A stretch of 64,000 nt of DNA, taken from assembly GCF_963675635.1 (NCBI RefSeq), contig NZ_OY776488.1:2686001-2750000 (forward strand), given 5' to 3'. The position numbers and the translations under genes were made by a program. Under the pieces are notes generated by a model, which had not been told where the DNA came from, ran no database searches, and saw only the letters and a program-made list of their open reading frames with translations. Position 1 is the stretch's first letter. Every line of letters starts with the position of its first letter. Source of the DNA: an uncultured Pseudodesulfovibrio sp. (GTDB taxonomy: Bacteria; Desulfobacterota; Desulfovibrionia; Desulfovibrionales; Desulfovibrionaceae). Shown here one piece after another: positions 10,167 through 21,186 of the stretch.

Positions 10167-10706
10167 ATGAATATCCTTTTAATAGACAACAACGATAGTT
10201 TTACCCGGAACCTTGAGCATCTGCTGGTTTCGGCGGTCAGCAACGCTGTCGTTGTTATCGAGCCGTATTCGCGAGTGGGTGTGCTTGATTATTCAGCGTA
10301 TGACCTACTCGTCATCTCGCCCGGTCCGGGAGAACCTGCCGAGTACCCGGGCTATGAACGCGTATTTGATGCGGACAGGCCTGTATTGGGTATCTGTCTT
10401 GGCATGCAAATCATGAATGCATTGCATGGCGGGTCCACGGGCCGACTGAATGGCTGTGTCCATGGCAAAACAGATGTCATCACATTGGACGGCGCAGAAC
10501 GTGAAGTGGCACGCTATCATTCGCTTACAGTGACTGAGGTCGGTCACGGACTGGATATTCTGGCTGTGAACCGGGACAATGTAGTCATGTGTCTCGGCAA
10601 TGCCGACAAACGACTTCTCGGGTATCAATTTCATCCCGAGTCATTCATGACACCTGACGGAGGCTGGTACATTGCATTTGCCCTGCACTTTCTCGGCCTT
10701 GATTGA
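10167..10706 (+). CDS. pabA: Aminodeoxychorismate synthase, glutamine amidotransferase subunit
   Basis: 179-residue class I glutamine amidotransferase. It releases ammonia from glutamine for the PabB subunit in 4-aminobenzoate (folate) synthesis. Sequence features are the N-terminal LIDNNDSFT, the oxyanion region SPGPGEP, the nucleophile Cys in LGICLGMQ (about residue 78) and the catalytic His and Glu in FHPES near the end. Small GATase subunits of anthranilate synthase look the same, so the assignment rests on the downstream pabB and pabC. Length is normal. It is the first gene of a three-gene overlapping operon; the 3' end overlaps pabB by 35 bases. Confidence 0.88.
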   Translation: MNILLIDNNDSFTRNLEHLLVSAVSNAVVVIEPYSRVGVLDYSAYDLLVISPGPGEPAEYPGYERVFDADRPVLGICLGMQIMNALHGGSTGRLNGCVHGKTDVITLDGAEREVARYHSLTVTEVGHGLDILAVNRDNVVMCLGNADKRLLGYQFHPESFMTPDGGWYIAFALHFLGLD

Positions 10707-11946
10707 TCAGGCACGCTTTGACCGATTCGCCGGATTGCTGGCCCGGGATTTCAACGCCGACATGCTGTTGTCTGCTGATGGCTATCCGGCACAGACCCGC
10801 TCTGTCGTCGGCATGCATCCCGTGGCAGAACTGGTGGTCACGAAAACGACTACCCCTGGACAGCTCAAGGATTTCTGCTTCGGCTCGCCGGGGCCGGCAC
10901 TTGGGTTTGTGAGTTATACCTACGGGATGCTGTTGCGCGGCATTGCCTCGTGCAAACCATACGATTTTCCACTCGGTCACCTCAAGAAATACAGCGCCTT
11001 GATTTCATTCGATGAGGGGAAAATGACTGTTTCGGCTCACGATCAGTCTGTGATCGATACGCTCTCGAGAATGTTGCAACACATACCTGAAGAACATGAC
11101 AGCTCTCCTGTTACTGAACAGACGTTTTCAGGGATGGTGACATCGCTCGACAAGGCCGGGTATGAAGATGGTGTCCGCCGAACCTTGGATTATATCCGGT
11201 CAGGTCATACCTATCAGTTAAATCTGTCCACCCGCTTTTCATGGCATTGCCCGGAACTCGATCCGCTCTCCCTTTTCATGACCTTGCGACGAAAGCATCC
11301 CGCCCCATTCTATGCATGGCTGATCAGCGGCAGGAAACGGATACTCTCCACATCACCAGAGCGGTACCTTGCTGTTCAAAACGGGCATGTTTTGTCGCAG
11401 CCCATAAAAGGCACCCTGCACTTCGACACCCTGACACCTGAAGCACACAGGCAGTTGACGGACTCTCCCAAGGAATCCGCCGAGCTTTCCATGATCGTCG
11501 ACCTCGTCCGAAATGATATTTCGACTAATTGCGAATACGGTTCGGTGCACGTTAAGAACCATAAATCCGTGTTCGCCGTGGATAATCTGCTCCAGATGTA
11601 TTCAGATGTTCACGGCACCCTCCGTAATGACCGGGATTGCCTTGATCTCTTTCTGGACGCCTTCCCAGGTGGCTCCGTCACCGGATGTCCAAAGAAAAGC
11701 TCCATGGAGATTATAGAGCAACTGGAACCCCACAGCCGGGGTCTCTACTGCGGCTCAATACTCATCATAGAGGATGAACGAAACATGGATTCATCCATTG
11801 CCATCCGCACCGCTACATTCGACACGGAAACAAAAATGTTCAATTCCTATGCAGGAAGCGGGATCGTCATGGACTCGGATCCTGTGAGAGAGTATCTGGA
11901 AACAATCGCCAAAGCCGAAAAATTTCTTGTATTGGGAGAATCATGA
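10672..11946 (+). CDS. pabB: Aminodeoxychorismate synthase component I
   Basis: 424-residue chorismate-binding enzyme that aminates chorismate to 4-amino-4-deoxychorismate with ammonia from PabA. The motif QPIKGTL (about residue 244) carries the Lys that marks aminodeoxychorismate synthases (anthranilate synthases have PIAGT), which argues against TrpE. The C-terminal signature GGSVTGCPKKSSMEIIEQLE and the DLVRNDIS segment belong to the catalytic fold. I chose the TTG start at 10672 because GGAGG lies eight bases before it; TTG at 10678 or 10699 remain possible. It overlaps pabA, pointing to coupled translation, and ends in an ATGA overlap with pabC. Confidence 0.9.
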   Translation: MHLPCTFSALIDQARFDRFAGLLARDFNADMLLSADGYPAQTRSVVGMHPVAELVVTKTTTPGQLKDFCFGSPGPALGFVSYTYGMLLRGIASCKPYDFPLGHLKKYSALISFDEGKMTVSAHDQSVIDTLSRMLQHIPEEHDSSPVTEQTFSGMVTSLDKAGYEDGVRRTLDYIRSGHTYQLNLSTRFSWHCPELDPLSLFMTLRRKHPAPFYAWLISGRKRILSTSPERYLAVQNGHVLSQPIKGTLHFDTLTPEAHRQLTDSPKESAELSMIVDLVRNDISTNCEYGSVHVKNHKSVFAVDNLLQMYSDVHGTLRNDRDCLDLFLDAFPGGSVTGCPKKSSMEIIEQLEPHSRGLYCGSILIIEDERNMDSSIAIRTATFDTETKMFNSYAGSGIVMDSDPVREYLETIAKAEKFLVLGES

Positions 11947-12710
11947 TCCACTACTACAACAAGACCTACACGCTCGGGGGGATCAGCCTTGATCCTGCTG
12001 CACCGGCCTTTCGCTACGGCGCCGGATTTTTCGAGACTATCTATTACAACGGACGGAACATCTGTCATCTCGATATGCATCTCGACCGCATTCTCCATTC
12101 GCTCCGTTCCTTCGGCGTACAATATGAAACCGTGGATTTCGAGGAAGTCATAGAGCAGCTCATCAACCGCAATGGTTTGACCGGCCAGACCGCGCGGATA
12201 AATATTTTCTACCCCATGGAAACCGAGGGCGCGTCACCCGTCATCACTGCAACTACCCATGACCCCAAGCCGTATAAGGCATATCGACTCTGTGTCTGCA
12301 AGGATCACCACGTCTCCACCCTCAACGCGCACAAAACGACCAGTTACATGTTTTTCCATTTGGCCATGCAGCAAGCCAAGGCACGAGGATTTGACGACGC
12401 TGCTCTGTTCGATTTCAACGACAATCTCCTTGAAGCGACCACAGGTGCGCTTATCCTCAAGAAGCAAGGATCATTCGTTGCCGTCGATTCACCATATAGA
12501 CTCCCGTCAACCGCCTTGACCATAGCCGCAAAAAAACTCGACATCATATCCGTTCGACTTCCCCTGGATGAACTCGCCTCTTTCCGGCATGCCTACATCC
12601 TCAATTCCATCATCGGAATGCGTCCGGTGGTCGCCATCGGCGAAACCGCATTCGTGCCGGACGAAGACGCATGTCAGACAGTCATGCAGGCCGTCATCGA
12701 AAGTGCGTGA
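11943..12710 (+). CDS. pabC: Aminodeoxychorismate lyase
   Basis: 255-residue fold-type IV PLP enzyme that splits aminodeoxychorismate into 4-aminobenzoate and pyruvate. The PLP Lys is the one in HKTTSYMFFHLA (about residue 123); the stretch LLEATTGALILKKQG matches the cofactor-phosphate region of the family. Branched-chain and D-amino acid aminotransferases share this fold; position directly after pabA and pabB decides the call. ATG overlaps the pabB stop (ATGA), with GGGAG upstream. The usual Glu-x-(T/S)-x-x-Asn signature reads EATTGA here, a mild deviation. Confidence 0.85.
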   Translation: MIHYYNKTYTLGGISLDPAAPAFRYGAGFFETIYYNGRNICHLDMHLDRILHSLRSFGVQYETVDFEEVIEQLINRNGLTGQTARINIFYPMETEGASPVITATTHDPKPYKAYRLCVCKDHHVSTLNAHKTTSYMFFHLAMQQAKARGFDDAALFDFNDNLLEATTGALILKKQGSFVAVDSPYRLPSTALTIAAKKLDIISVRLPLDELASFRHAYILNSIIGMRPVVAIGETAFVPDEDACQTVMQAVIESA

Positions 12711-12775
12711 CCAATGCGCACACGGAATTCTGCACAGACTGTACAAAAACTGTCAGGGCGGGTACATAGAGTTGC

Positions 12776-13489
12776 ATGATGGTCAATGTCGAACATCTTT
12801 CTTACAACTTCGGTGCCTACTGGGCACTCAAGGATATCTCGTTCTCGCTTGGAAAGGGTGAATTTCTTTTCCTGACCGGACACTCCGGGGCAGGTAAGAC
12901 CACCCTGCTGCGATTGCTGTATGGTGCGCTCCCCATGCTGCGAGGCCGCGCATCCGTTGCCGGATTCCAGCTCAATAAACTCAAGAAGCGACACATCCCA
13001 CAGTTGCGCCGAAAGGTTGGCGTTGTCTTTCAGGATTTCAAGATCCTCCCCACACGCACGGTTTTTGACAACGTGGCCATGGCTCTTGAAGTCAGGGGCA
13101 TGCCGCGCACTCATCTGGAACGCCGCGTTCGCGCCATCATCCGGGCCATGGGGTTGGAAACCAAAAGTTATTCCACCTGTGAAAGGTTGTCGGGTGGTGA
13201 GCAGCAGCGTGTCGCCATAGCCAGATCCATGGTCGCCAACCCGGAGCTCATTCTGGCTGACGAACCAACCGGCAATCTTGATATTGATCTGACCATGCAC
13301 CTGATGGAAATTTTCAAACAGTTCCACACCTACGGCACCTCGGTCATCATGGCTACGCACAGCAAGGAAGTTCTGGAATGTGTTCCAAACGCACGTATTC
13401 TTCATCTTGAAGACGGACGCATAACTCACGTCAACGGTTCTGACTCTGAAAACAAGGAAGAAAGCATTTTCGGCGAGGTGGGCCCATGA
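12776..13489 (+). CDS. ftsE: Cell-division ABC transporter ATP-binding protein FtsE
   Basis: 237-residue ABC ATPase: Walker A GHSGAGKT (about residue 37), Q-loop [11 protein letters not shown], signature [14 protein letters not shown], Walker [13 protein letters not shown] and H-loop MATHS. The opening [19 protein letters not shown] and the [16 protein letters not shown] stretch are typical of FtsE. With FtsX it forms the inner-membrane complex that activates peptidoglycan hydrolases at the division septum. The C-terminal tail is longer than in many FtsE proteins. Two ATG codons in a row start it. It overlaps ftsX by four bases. Confidence 0.95.
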   Translation: MMVNVEHLSYNFGAYWALKDISFSLGKGEFLFLTGHSGAGKTTLLRLLYGALPMLRGRASVAGFQLNKLKKRHIPQLRRKVGVVFQDFKILPTRTVFDNVAMALEVRGMPRTHLERRVRAIIRAMGLETKSYSTCERLSGGEQQRVAIARSMVANPELILADEPTGNLDIDLTMHLMEIFKQFHTYGTSVIMATHSKEVLECVPNARILHLEDGRITHVNGSDSENKEESIFGEVGP

Positions 13490-14361
13490 TTGCCCAGTTT
13501 CTTCGCCTTACCGGACGAGGTGTTGCCGATCTGCGACTCCACCCCTTTGCACAACTCCTGACTCTGGTGGCCGTGGCCATGGTCACCCTGCTCACTGGGC
13601 TGATTCTCATCGGGTTGCACAACGTCAATCTCGAACTCCTCAAATCCCGTGGACAGGTGGAATTCCAAATCTACTGGAAGACGGATGCCGAAGTTGAAAC
13701 AGTGCTCGAAGACTGGAAGGTCATCAAGTCCATGGAGCACCTGATGCTCTTCAAGACTTTCACCCCGCAGAGTGCCCTGACCGAACTCGCCACCACTCTT
13801 GGCGAAACCGGCGATTTTTCCTGGCTGGCAGAGAATAATCCCCTTCCCTATTCCGGTCTGGCTTCCTTTGCCGTACCGCCTGATGCGCAGGATACAGGCT
13901 GGGCTGAAAAACTCCTCACCCAACTCAATTCCCTGTCCGGCGTAAAAAAGGTCAACTACACGCCGTTTCAAGCTGATCTTGCACAAAGCTGGCGGACCAT
14001 GTCCCGTGCCGTCATCTGGCCCGTGCTCGGTTTTCTCGGTTTGATAGTCTCGCTCGTTGTGCACAACACTATCAAGCTATCGCTCCTAACCCGTATGGAT
14101 GAAGTCGAGATCCTTTCCCTGGTCGGTGCAAAGCCGGCGTACATCCGCTGGCCCCTGCTCACCGGTGGATTCATACAGGGGGTCATAGGATCAGGCGCAG
14201 GCATCGGTCTGCTCGCTATAGTTCACTCCTTTATTGCAGAAGTTTTCAATTTCCCGCCCTTCCTGTTTGAAATCCAGTTTCTCCCCACTGAACAAGTCAT
14301 ACTGCTCGCCGGAGCCGTCACCATCGTCTCCATCGGCTCAAGTTGGGTTGCAGTTAAATAA
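13486..14361 (+). CDS. ftsX: Cell-division protein FtsX
   Basis: 291 residues, typical length. Four membrane segments are expected: about 22-45, 170-190, 220-245 and 263-285. The extracytoplasmic loop (about 48-165) between the first two would contact amidase activators. The membrane domain includes the stretch LLTRMDEVEILSLVGAKPAYIRWPL, the region of FtsX permeases that meets FtsE. ATG overlaps the ftsE stop. The FtsEX pair transmits ATP hydrolysis to periplasmic cell-wall hydrolases. No amidase or EnvC-like activator gene lies in the window. Confidence 0.92.
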   Translation: MIAQFLRLTGRGVADLRLHPFAQLLTLVAVAMVTLLTGLILIGLHNVNLELLKSRGQVEFQIYWKTDAEVETVLEDWKVIKSMEHLMLFKTFTPQSALTELATTLGETGDFSWLAENNPLPYSGLASFAVPPDAQDTGWAEKLLTQLNSLSGVKKVNYTPFQADLAQSWRTMSRAVIWPVLGFLGLIVSLVVHNTIKLSLLTRMDEVEILSLVGAKPAYIRWPLLTGGFIQGVIGSGAGIGLLAIVHSFIAEVFNFPPFLFEIQFLPTEQVILLAGAVTIVSIGSSWVAVK

Positions 14362-14503
14362 TACAGCCATTGTCCTGTCTGAACTTTTGCATCTCGCTTC
14401 AATAATTTGTATCCAACTTTTATTATTACTAATTTTATGTATTTTTTCAGATTTTCATACTCATTGAATTTCTCCACACAAAAGCTACAGACAAAGCATA
14501 CAA

Positions 14504-14537
14504 AAAAAGCCTGTCGAGAAATCTCGACAGGCTTTTT
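14504..14537. terminator. Bidirectional terminator between ftsX and hcy gene
   Basis: Perfect 16 bp stem AAAAAGCCTGTCGAGA / TCTCGACAGGCTTTTT with a two-base gap at the tip. It has T runs on both strands, so it can serve ftsX (forward) and the homocysteine gene (reverse). Confidence 0.9.
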
Positions 14538-14557
14538 CCTAATATATTTTTCAGCGA

Positions 14558-15727
14558 TTAGAAGCTTGGGATGTCATCCACTTTTTCGGTAAGCAGGAAC
14601 TCGCCCTTTTCAATCCAATCCTTGAGTTTGTCCGCAACTTCCAAAGACATGGAATAGCTTGTGACAGGCACTGTCGAGGTAGCCTTGCCGTTGACCTCAA
14701 TCTCACCGCTGCGCAGCTCCTCGAAGGTCACACGGGTCAATTCACGGGGTATACCGTTGGGATAGTCATATCCGTAATCCTTGACCGGCATGGTAATATC
14801 CGCATCGGAAACGCCGGTGAACCAGGCCATCTCTTCATTGAGAATCGGAATGGGTATACCGACACCGACCGCCAGGGACACGCCATAACCGATAATCGAC
14901 TGAGCACGCACATAGCGGGCATCCATCTGTTTGAAATCACCCTTGAGCATGAGCGTTCCGGACGGATTTTCAGGCAGACCGCGATCATTTCGTTTCGGAT
15001 TTTGCACATGCTGTGTGCCTTCGCCGATGACGTAACCAACGCCGCCGCCCAGGAAAATCCGCGTTCCCATACCAATGGTCCGGTAATACGGGTCATTGAA
15101 TAGCGGTGACAAGTGCCCGGCCGTAGCAAAGTTCACATTGGAACAATTGGACTTGAGCGGTCCCATGTAGGTGTAAATCGTGCGACTGGTCAGGTTCACG
15201 GCAGCGTTATAGTTCTGATAGCAGTTGCGTGGATTCAACATGACTGCATTCGGGAGATCAGCCAGCGTTATGTCCTTGTCGAGTTCTCGACGAGGGTAAC
15301 AATCCGTGCCATACGACTCGGCGCGAAGATGTACAGCCTTGCCACGAAGCAAATCTTCCATGACATGCGCTCCACCGTACGCAAAGCGACCGGGATGAAC
15401 CTTGTTAAGGGGATCATCCTCAGAAGTCTCTGTAGCCCCCAAATACGCATCGACAGCGGCAATGCCTGAGTAGCATGAGACGTTGTTCAGCCAGAGCTTG
15501 GAAACTTTCATCACCGGCGGCTGCTGACCGATATTAAAAAGGAGACCGGACGAACACATGGGAGAAAAGGTTCCGGTAGTGACGACATCCACTTCCTGAG
15601 CCGCCCTGACCTTGCCTTCCTTCTTCACGATCGCAATCATTTCTTCGGCATTGACCACCACGGCCTTACCTTTGCGGATTCGTTCGTTGATCTCTTTAAC
15701 CGTTTTATTCACTTCAAACTGTGCCAT
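14558..15727 (-). CDS. Homocysteine biosynthesis protein (DUF39/HcyBio family)
   Basis: 389 residues from ATG at 15727, chosen because GGAGG lies nine bases upstream and the protein then begins MAQFEVNKTVKEINERIRKG; the longer frame to 15850 overlaps the leader. The family (Pfam HcyBio) is required for making homocysteine from aspartate semialdehyde in methanogens and sulfate reducers, using sulfide directly. Conserved features are TTGTFSPMCSSGLLFN near the start, the Cys in NNVSCYSGIAAVDAYLGAT, the Cys in SYGTDCYPRR, and GPLKSNCSNVNFATAGHLSPL. It lacks the C-terminal CBS pair present in some members. It is on the strand opposite to dnaA and has a folded leader. It supplies methionine in a sulfate reducer that lacks the usual MetA route. 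Confidence 0.93.
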   Translation of the reverse strand: MAQFEVNKTVKEINERIRKGKAVVVNAEEMIAIVKKEGKVRAAQEVDVVTTGTFSPMCSSGLLFNIGQQPPVMKVSKLWLNNVSCYSGIAAVDAYLGATETSEDDPLNKVHPGRFAYGGAHVMEDLLRGKAVHLRAESYGTDCYPRRELDKDITLADLPNAVMLNPRNCYQNYNAAVNLTSRTIYTYMGPLKSNCSNVNFATAGHLSPLFNDPYYRTIGMGTRIFLGGGVGYVIGEGTQHVQNPKRNDRGLPENPSGTLMLKGDFKQMDARYVRAQSIIGYGVSLAVGVGIPIPILNEEMAWFTGVSDADITMPVKDYGYDYPNGIPRELTRVTFEELRSGEIEVNGKATSTVPVTSYSMSLEVADKLKDWIEKGEFLLTEKVDDIPSF

Positions 15728-15736
15728 ACGTAAATG

Positions 15737-15831
15737 CCTCCGGCGGTCAGGGTACCACTGTGGATTGGAATTATACTGCTGACCCCCCTTCCTGAATGTG
15801 CGTTTCCACGGCGTACCCGCGGGGAGAGTCA
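15737..15831 (-). promoter_or_regulatory. Folded leader of homocysteine gene, possible riboswitch
   Basis: On the mRNA (reverse strand) TGAC...CCCC near 15821-15831 can pair with GGGG..GTCA near 15780-15788. GGGTAC in the enclosed loop (15813-15818) can pair with GTACCC at 15750-15755, just ahead of the GGAGG at 15737-15741. That is an H-type pseudoknot that would mask or expose the ribosome binding site. I do not match it to a known SAM or SAH class. The central GTAC is self-complementary, so some of the pairing may be chance. Confidence 0.35.
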
Positions 15832-15999
15832 TGTAATATTGGTTCACCACTTGTAATCGAATTTTGCCCGAAGGAAAACACTGTTATTGGTGTGTATTTT
15901 TCATCATCACTAAAAAATTGAATATGTGCCCAATTAAATGGAAAAACCATGTTTTCAACAAGTAAGAGATATTTGGACGAAAATGGCAGGAAAACACAC

Positions 16000-16029
16000 G
16001 CTTTTCGCCCTGATTTCGGGCTGAAAAGC
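16000..16029. other. Stem-loop in dnaA upstream region
   Basis: GCTTTTCGCCC pairs with GGGCTGAAAAGC around an eight-base loop, in the AT-rich gap (15851-16158) before dnaA. That gap also holds T-rich runs at 16078-16105 and the hexamer TATTAT/TATAAG around 16042-16050 that could be a -10 box. I see no cluster of TTATNCACA DnaA boxes here. Confidence 0.4.
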
Positions 16030-16158
16030 TTGGCTTTAGCTATATTATAAGGTATAGATCCTAAGAAATTTCGAGGATTTTTTTAGACTTTTTTTTTCAT
16101 TTTTTAGCGACAATAATTTTAGCTCATAAAAATAGACACTTAACAAAAAGACCACACA

Positions 16159-17454
16159 GTGAAAGAGCCTTTTCGTCAACACCTCCTCCAAACATGCTCG
16201 GATGATGATCTCAAGCGTTGGTTTGACCCTTTGCAATTTGAATATTCAGAGGAAAACAAAAGACTGACCGTAGGATTTCCTCATACATTTTTTGCCAAAT
16301 GGTTCGAGAATGATATCCAGGACAAATTTGAAGCCCAGCTCAACCTGTTTTTTGGAAACGGCTATCTCGTCAGCTACAAGGACAGTGACGTCTCCGAAAA
16401 AACTCAAGGCGTGCAGGTTGCCGATGTGGTCAAACGCATCGACTTTCCCTTTGGTCAGGAATTTACCTTTGAAACTTTTCTGATCAACAAGAAAAACTAC
16501 TTCCCCATTGCTTCAGCCAAGGAAGTCGCCAAGCAGACTGGATCACTGTTCAACCCATTCATTATCTGCGGCCCGGGTGGTTCGGGAAAAACCCACCTCC
16601 TCAAATCCGTGGGCAATGAAATAAGCAAAAAAAACGACTACTCCACTATCTTCATGGGTTCCATGGATGAGCTGAATTCACTCTACTCGATACGGTTCAA
16701 AGGTGATCCGTTCAAAGCACGTAACTATCTGTTCGAATATGAGTTTCTGTTTATTGACGACTTCCATAAAATTAAGGAACATCCACATTTCCAACAGGAA
16801 CTTGTCAATATTTTCAATCACTTCTACGACAACAAAAAGCAGATGGTGCTGGCATGTCGTGAAAAGGTGACCAGTTACGATTTTCTTGACGACAGTCTCC
16901 AATCCCGCCTCGGCTGGGGTCTTATCGTCACCCTGAAAGAACCTGATCTGGAAATCCGTGTGGGTTATATTCAGCGTCAGGCGCGTGCAAAAAGGCTGAC
17001 CCTTACCAAGGATCAGATTTTGACCTTGGCGCAGCGATTCACGGATTTTCGCTACTTACAGGGCATACTGCTCAAGCTGTTCGCATTTAAAGAACTGGTC
17101 AAACAAGACCTCACGCAAAAAGACTTTGAGAACATCCTTGCTAACACCGAGGAAAAGACCACGGATGATCTCACGCCAAAGAAGATTCTCAACGTGGTTT
17201 CTGAACATTTCAACATCCACGTCAAAGACCTTATCGGGACAAAACGGCATCAGCATATAGCCCAGGCCCGTCAGGTAGCCATGTATCTTTGCCGTCAGAT
17301 GCTCAACACATCCTACCCGGCTCTGGGTAGATCTTTTGGTGGAAAGGACCACTCGACGGTTCTTTATTCTGTAAAAAAAATCGAACAATTACAGGAAGAT
17401 GATTTTGAATTGAAACAACTGTTGAAAACGTTGAAGAATAAATGTCGCATGTAG
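16159..17454 (+). CDS. dnaA: Chromosomal replication initiator protein DnaA
   Basis: 431 residues, short for DnaA because domain II is almost absent. Domain I (about 1-80) is present. The AAA+ domain has Walker A GPGGSGKT (about 134-141), Walker B FLFIDDFHKI and the arginine finger/sensor region SRLGWGLIVTLKEPDLEIR. Domain IV carries the DNA-binding signature in TKRHQHIAQARQVAMYLCRQ and FGGKDHSTVLYS. It binds DnaA boxes and opens the origin. Start is GTG at 16159 with only a weak upstream purine stretch. It leads the dnaA-dnaN-gyrB-gyrA block, the usual marker of the origin region. Confidence 0.97.
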   Translation: MKEPFRQHLLQTCSDDDLKRWFDPLQFEYSEENKRLTVGFPHTFFAKWFENDIQDKFEAQLNLFFGNGYLVSYKDSDVSEKTQGVQVADVVKRIDFPFGQEFTFETFLINKKNYFPIASAKEVAKQTGSLFNPFIICGPGGSGKTHLLKSVGNEISKKNDYSTIFMGSMDELNSLYSIRFKGDPFKARNYLFEYEFLFIDDFHKIKEHPHFQQELVNIFNHFYDNKKQMVLACREKVTSYDFLDDSLQSRLGWGLIVTLKEPDLEIRVGYIQRQARAKRLTLTKDQILTLAQRFTDFRYLQGILLKLFAFKELVKQDLTQKDFENILANTEEKTTDDLTPKKILNVVSEHFNIHVKDLIGTKRHQHIAQARQVAMYLCRQMLNTSYPALGRSFGGKDHSTVLYSVKKIEQLQEDDFELKQLLKTLKNKCRM

Positions 17455-17490
17455 TGACACAAGTTGAAAATGACTATTTTACGAAAAAAA

Positions 17491-17570
17491 GGTTCCAAAC
17501 TAGACACAGTGGCTGTTCATAAAAAAGTTTAATATTTGCGCATGTTAAACTAGTTAAGAACAAAGGAACC
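17491..17570. promoter_or_regulatory. Inverted repeats between dnaA and dnaN
   Basis: AGTTTAA (17526-17532) and TTAAACT (17545-17551) form an inverted repeat 12 bases apart. GGTTCC (17491) and GGAACC (17565) form a wider one, and AAACTAG occurs twice directly. This is the likely dnaN promoter/operator region. Confidence 0.3.
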
Positions 17571-17604
17571 GACCTAATAAATCACAATAAAGGAGATATT
17601 ATTT

Positions 17605-18774
17605 ATGTTTCTGAAAGTGAACAGAGATGAAATCATTGAAGGGCTCCAGAAGTCGGCCAACATTATCCCGGCCAAAACAGGTGCCGCATTCCTCCGCACA
17701 ATATGGCTGCAGTGCGAAGATGGAAATCTGAATATCATGAGCACGGACTCTAACCTTGAATTCATGGGTTCCTATCCGGCAGCTCTGGAAGGTGACGGTC
17801 TTGCCGGTGTTCAGGGACGTGCGTTCTATGATCTGGTTAAACAGCTCAAGAGCGGTCAGGGTGAACTGACCATCAGAACTGATGATGAAAATCAGAATGT
17901 CCTGGTGGAACAGAAAGCAAGAAAATACAAATTCCCGGTGAATGATCCGGAATGGTTTCAGAAGTTTTCAAATTTTCCTGAAAACGGTACTGTCTTTTGG
18001 TCCGGTGATTTTCTGCATGAGATCATCGACAAGATATCCTTCTGCATTTCTGATGAAGACTCCATGGAAGCGATTGCCTGCATCTATCTGGTACCGCGTG
18101 AAGTCATGGGTGAGAAGAAAGTCGAAGTCTGCGGTCTGAACGGTCATCAGTTCGCCATGCTTAATTTTATAAACGATGATATCTTCGCCATGCTTCCCGA
18201 AGAAGGCGTACTCATCCAGAAAAAGTATCTCACCGAGCTGAAGAAGTGGCTGACCGCTGATGAGATCGAGCTGGCCATATCCGACAAGCGCCTGTTTTTC
18301 CGTACGGGTGATAAGCGCGAAACCTTCACTCTTCCGCTGTCGTATTACCAGTACCCGAATTACAACAACTTCCTGGCGAAGCTGGGTGATGATTCCGTAT
18401 CGACTCTTGAAGTCAACCGGCTGGATCTGGTGGATGCCCTGTCGCGTGTGGCACTGTTCAATACCGACTCCAATCGGTGCGCCTACTTCACCTTTGATGG
18501 CTCGGAAGTGACCATCTCCGCCCAGGGACAGGAGACTGGTACTGCGCGGGAATCCATTGACGCATCTTTCAACGGCGACATGCAGCGTATCGCCTTTCCG
18601 ACCAGGAATCTCATTGAGATCCTGAACCACTTCAATTCCGATACCGTGAAGTTCACGTTGACTGGTACTGAGGCGCCCTGTGGCCTGACCGGCGTGGATG
18701 ACAAAGACTATCAGGTGATCGTCATGCCCATGATGATCCAGGAAGAGACTTACTACACCGAGGAAAACGCATAA
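17605..18774 (+). CDS. dnaN: DNA polymerase III beta subunit (sliding clamp)
   Basis: 389 residues, normal length for a three-domain clamp that rings DNA and tethers the replicative polymerase. It opens MFLKVNRDEIIEGLQKSANIIP and has the typical IMSTDSNLEFMGSYPA strand in domain 1. The C-terminal end contains FPTRNLIEILNHFNSDTVKFTLTG and the final VIVMPMMIQ, which matches the VMP(M/L)RL-type end that builds the partner-binding pocket; residues after it form a short acidic tail. ATG follows AAAGGAG. The stop is directly followed by the gyrB start. Confidence 0.97.
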   Translation: MFLKVNRDEIIEGLQKSANIIPAKTGAAFLRTIWLQCEDGNLNIMSTDSNLEFMGSYPAALEGDGLAGVQGRAFYDLVKQLKSGQGELTIRTDDENQNVLVEQKARKYKFPVNDPEWFQKFSNFPENGTVFWSGDFLHEIIDKISFCISDEDSMEAIACIYLVPREVMGEKKVEVCGLNGHQFAMLNFINDDIFAMLPEEGVLIQKKYLTELKKWLTADEIELAISDKRLFFRTGDKRETFTLPLSYYQYPNYNNFLAKLGDDSVSTLEVNRLDLVDALSRVALFNTDSNRCAYFTFDGSEVTISAQGQETGTARESIDASFNGDMQRIAFPTRNLIEILNHFNSDTVKFTLTGTEAPCGLTGVDDKDYQVIVMPMMIQEETYYTEENA

Positions 18775-21171
<2,397 letters not shown>

Positions 21172-21186
21172 GTTTGAGGCAAACGA

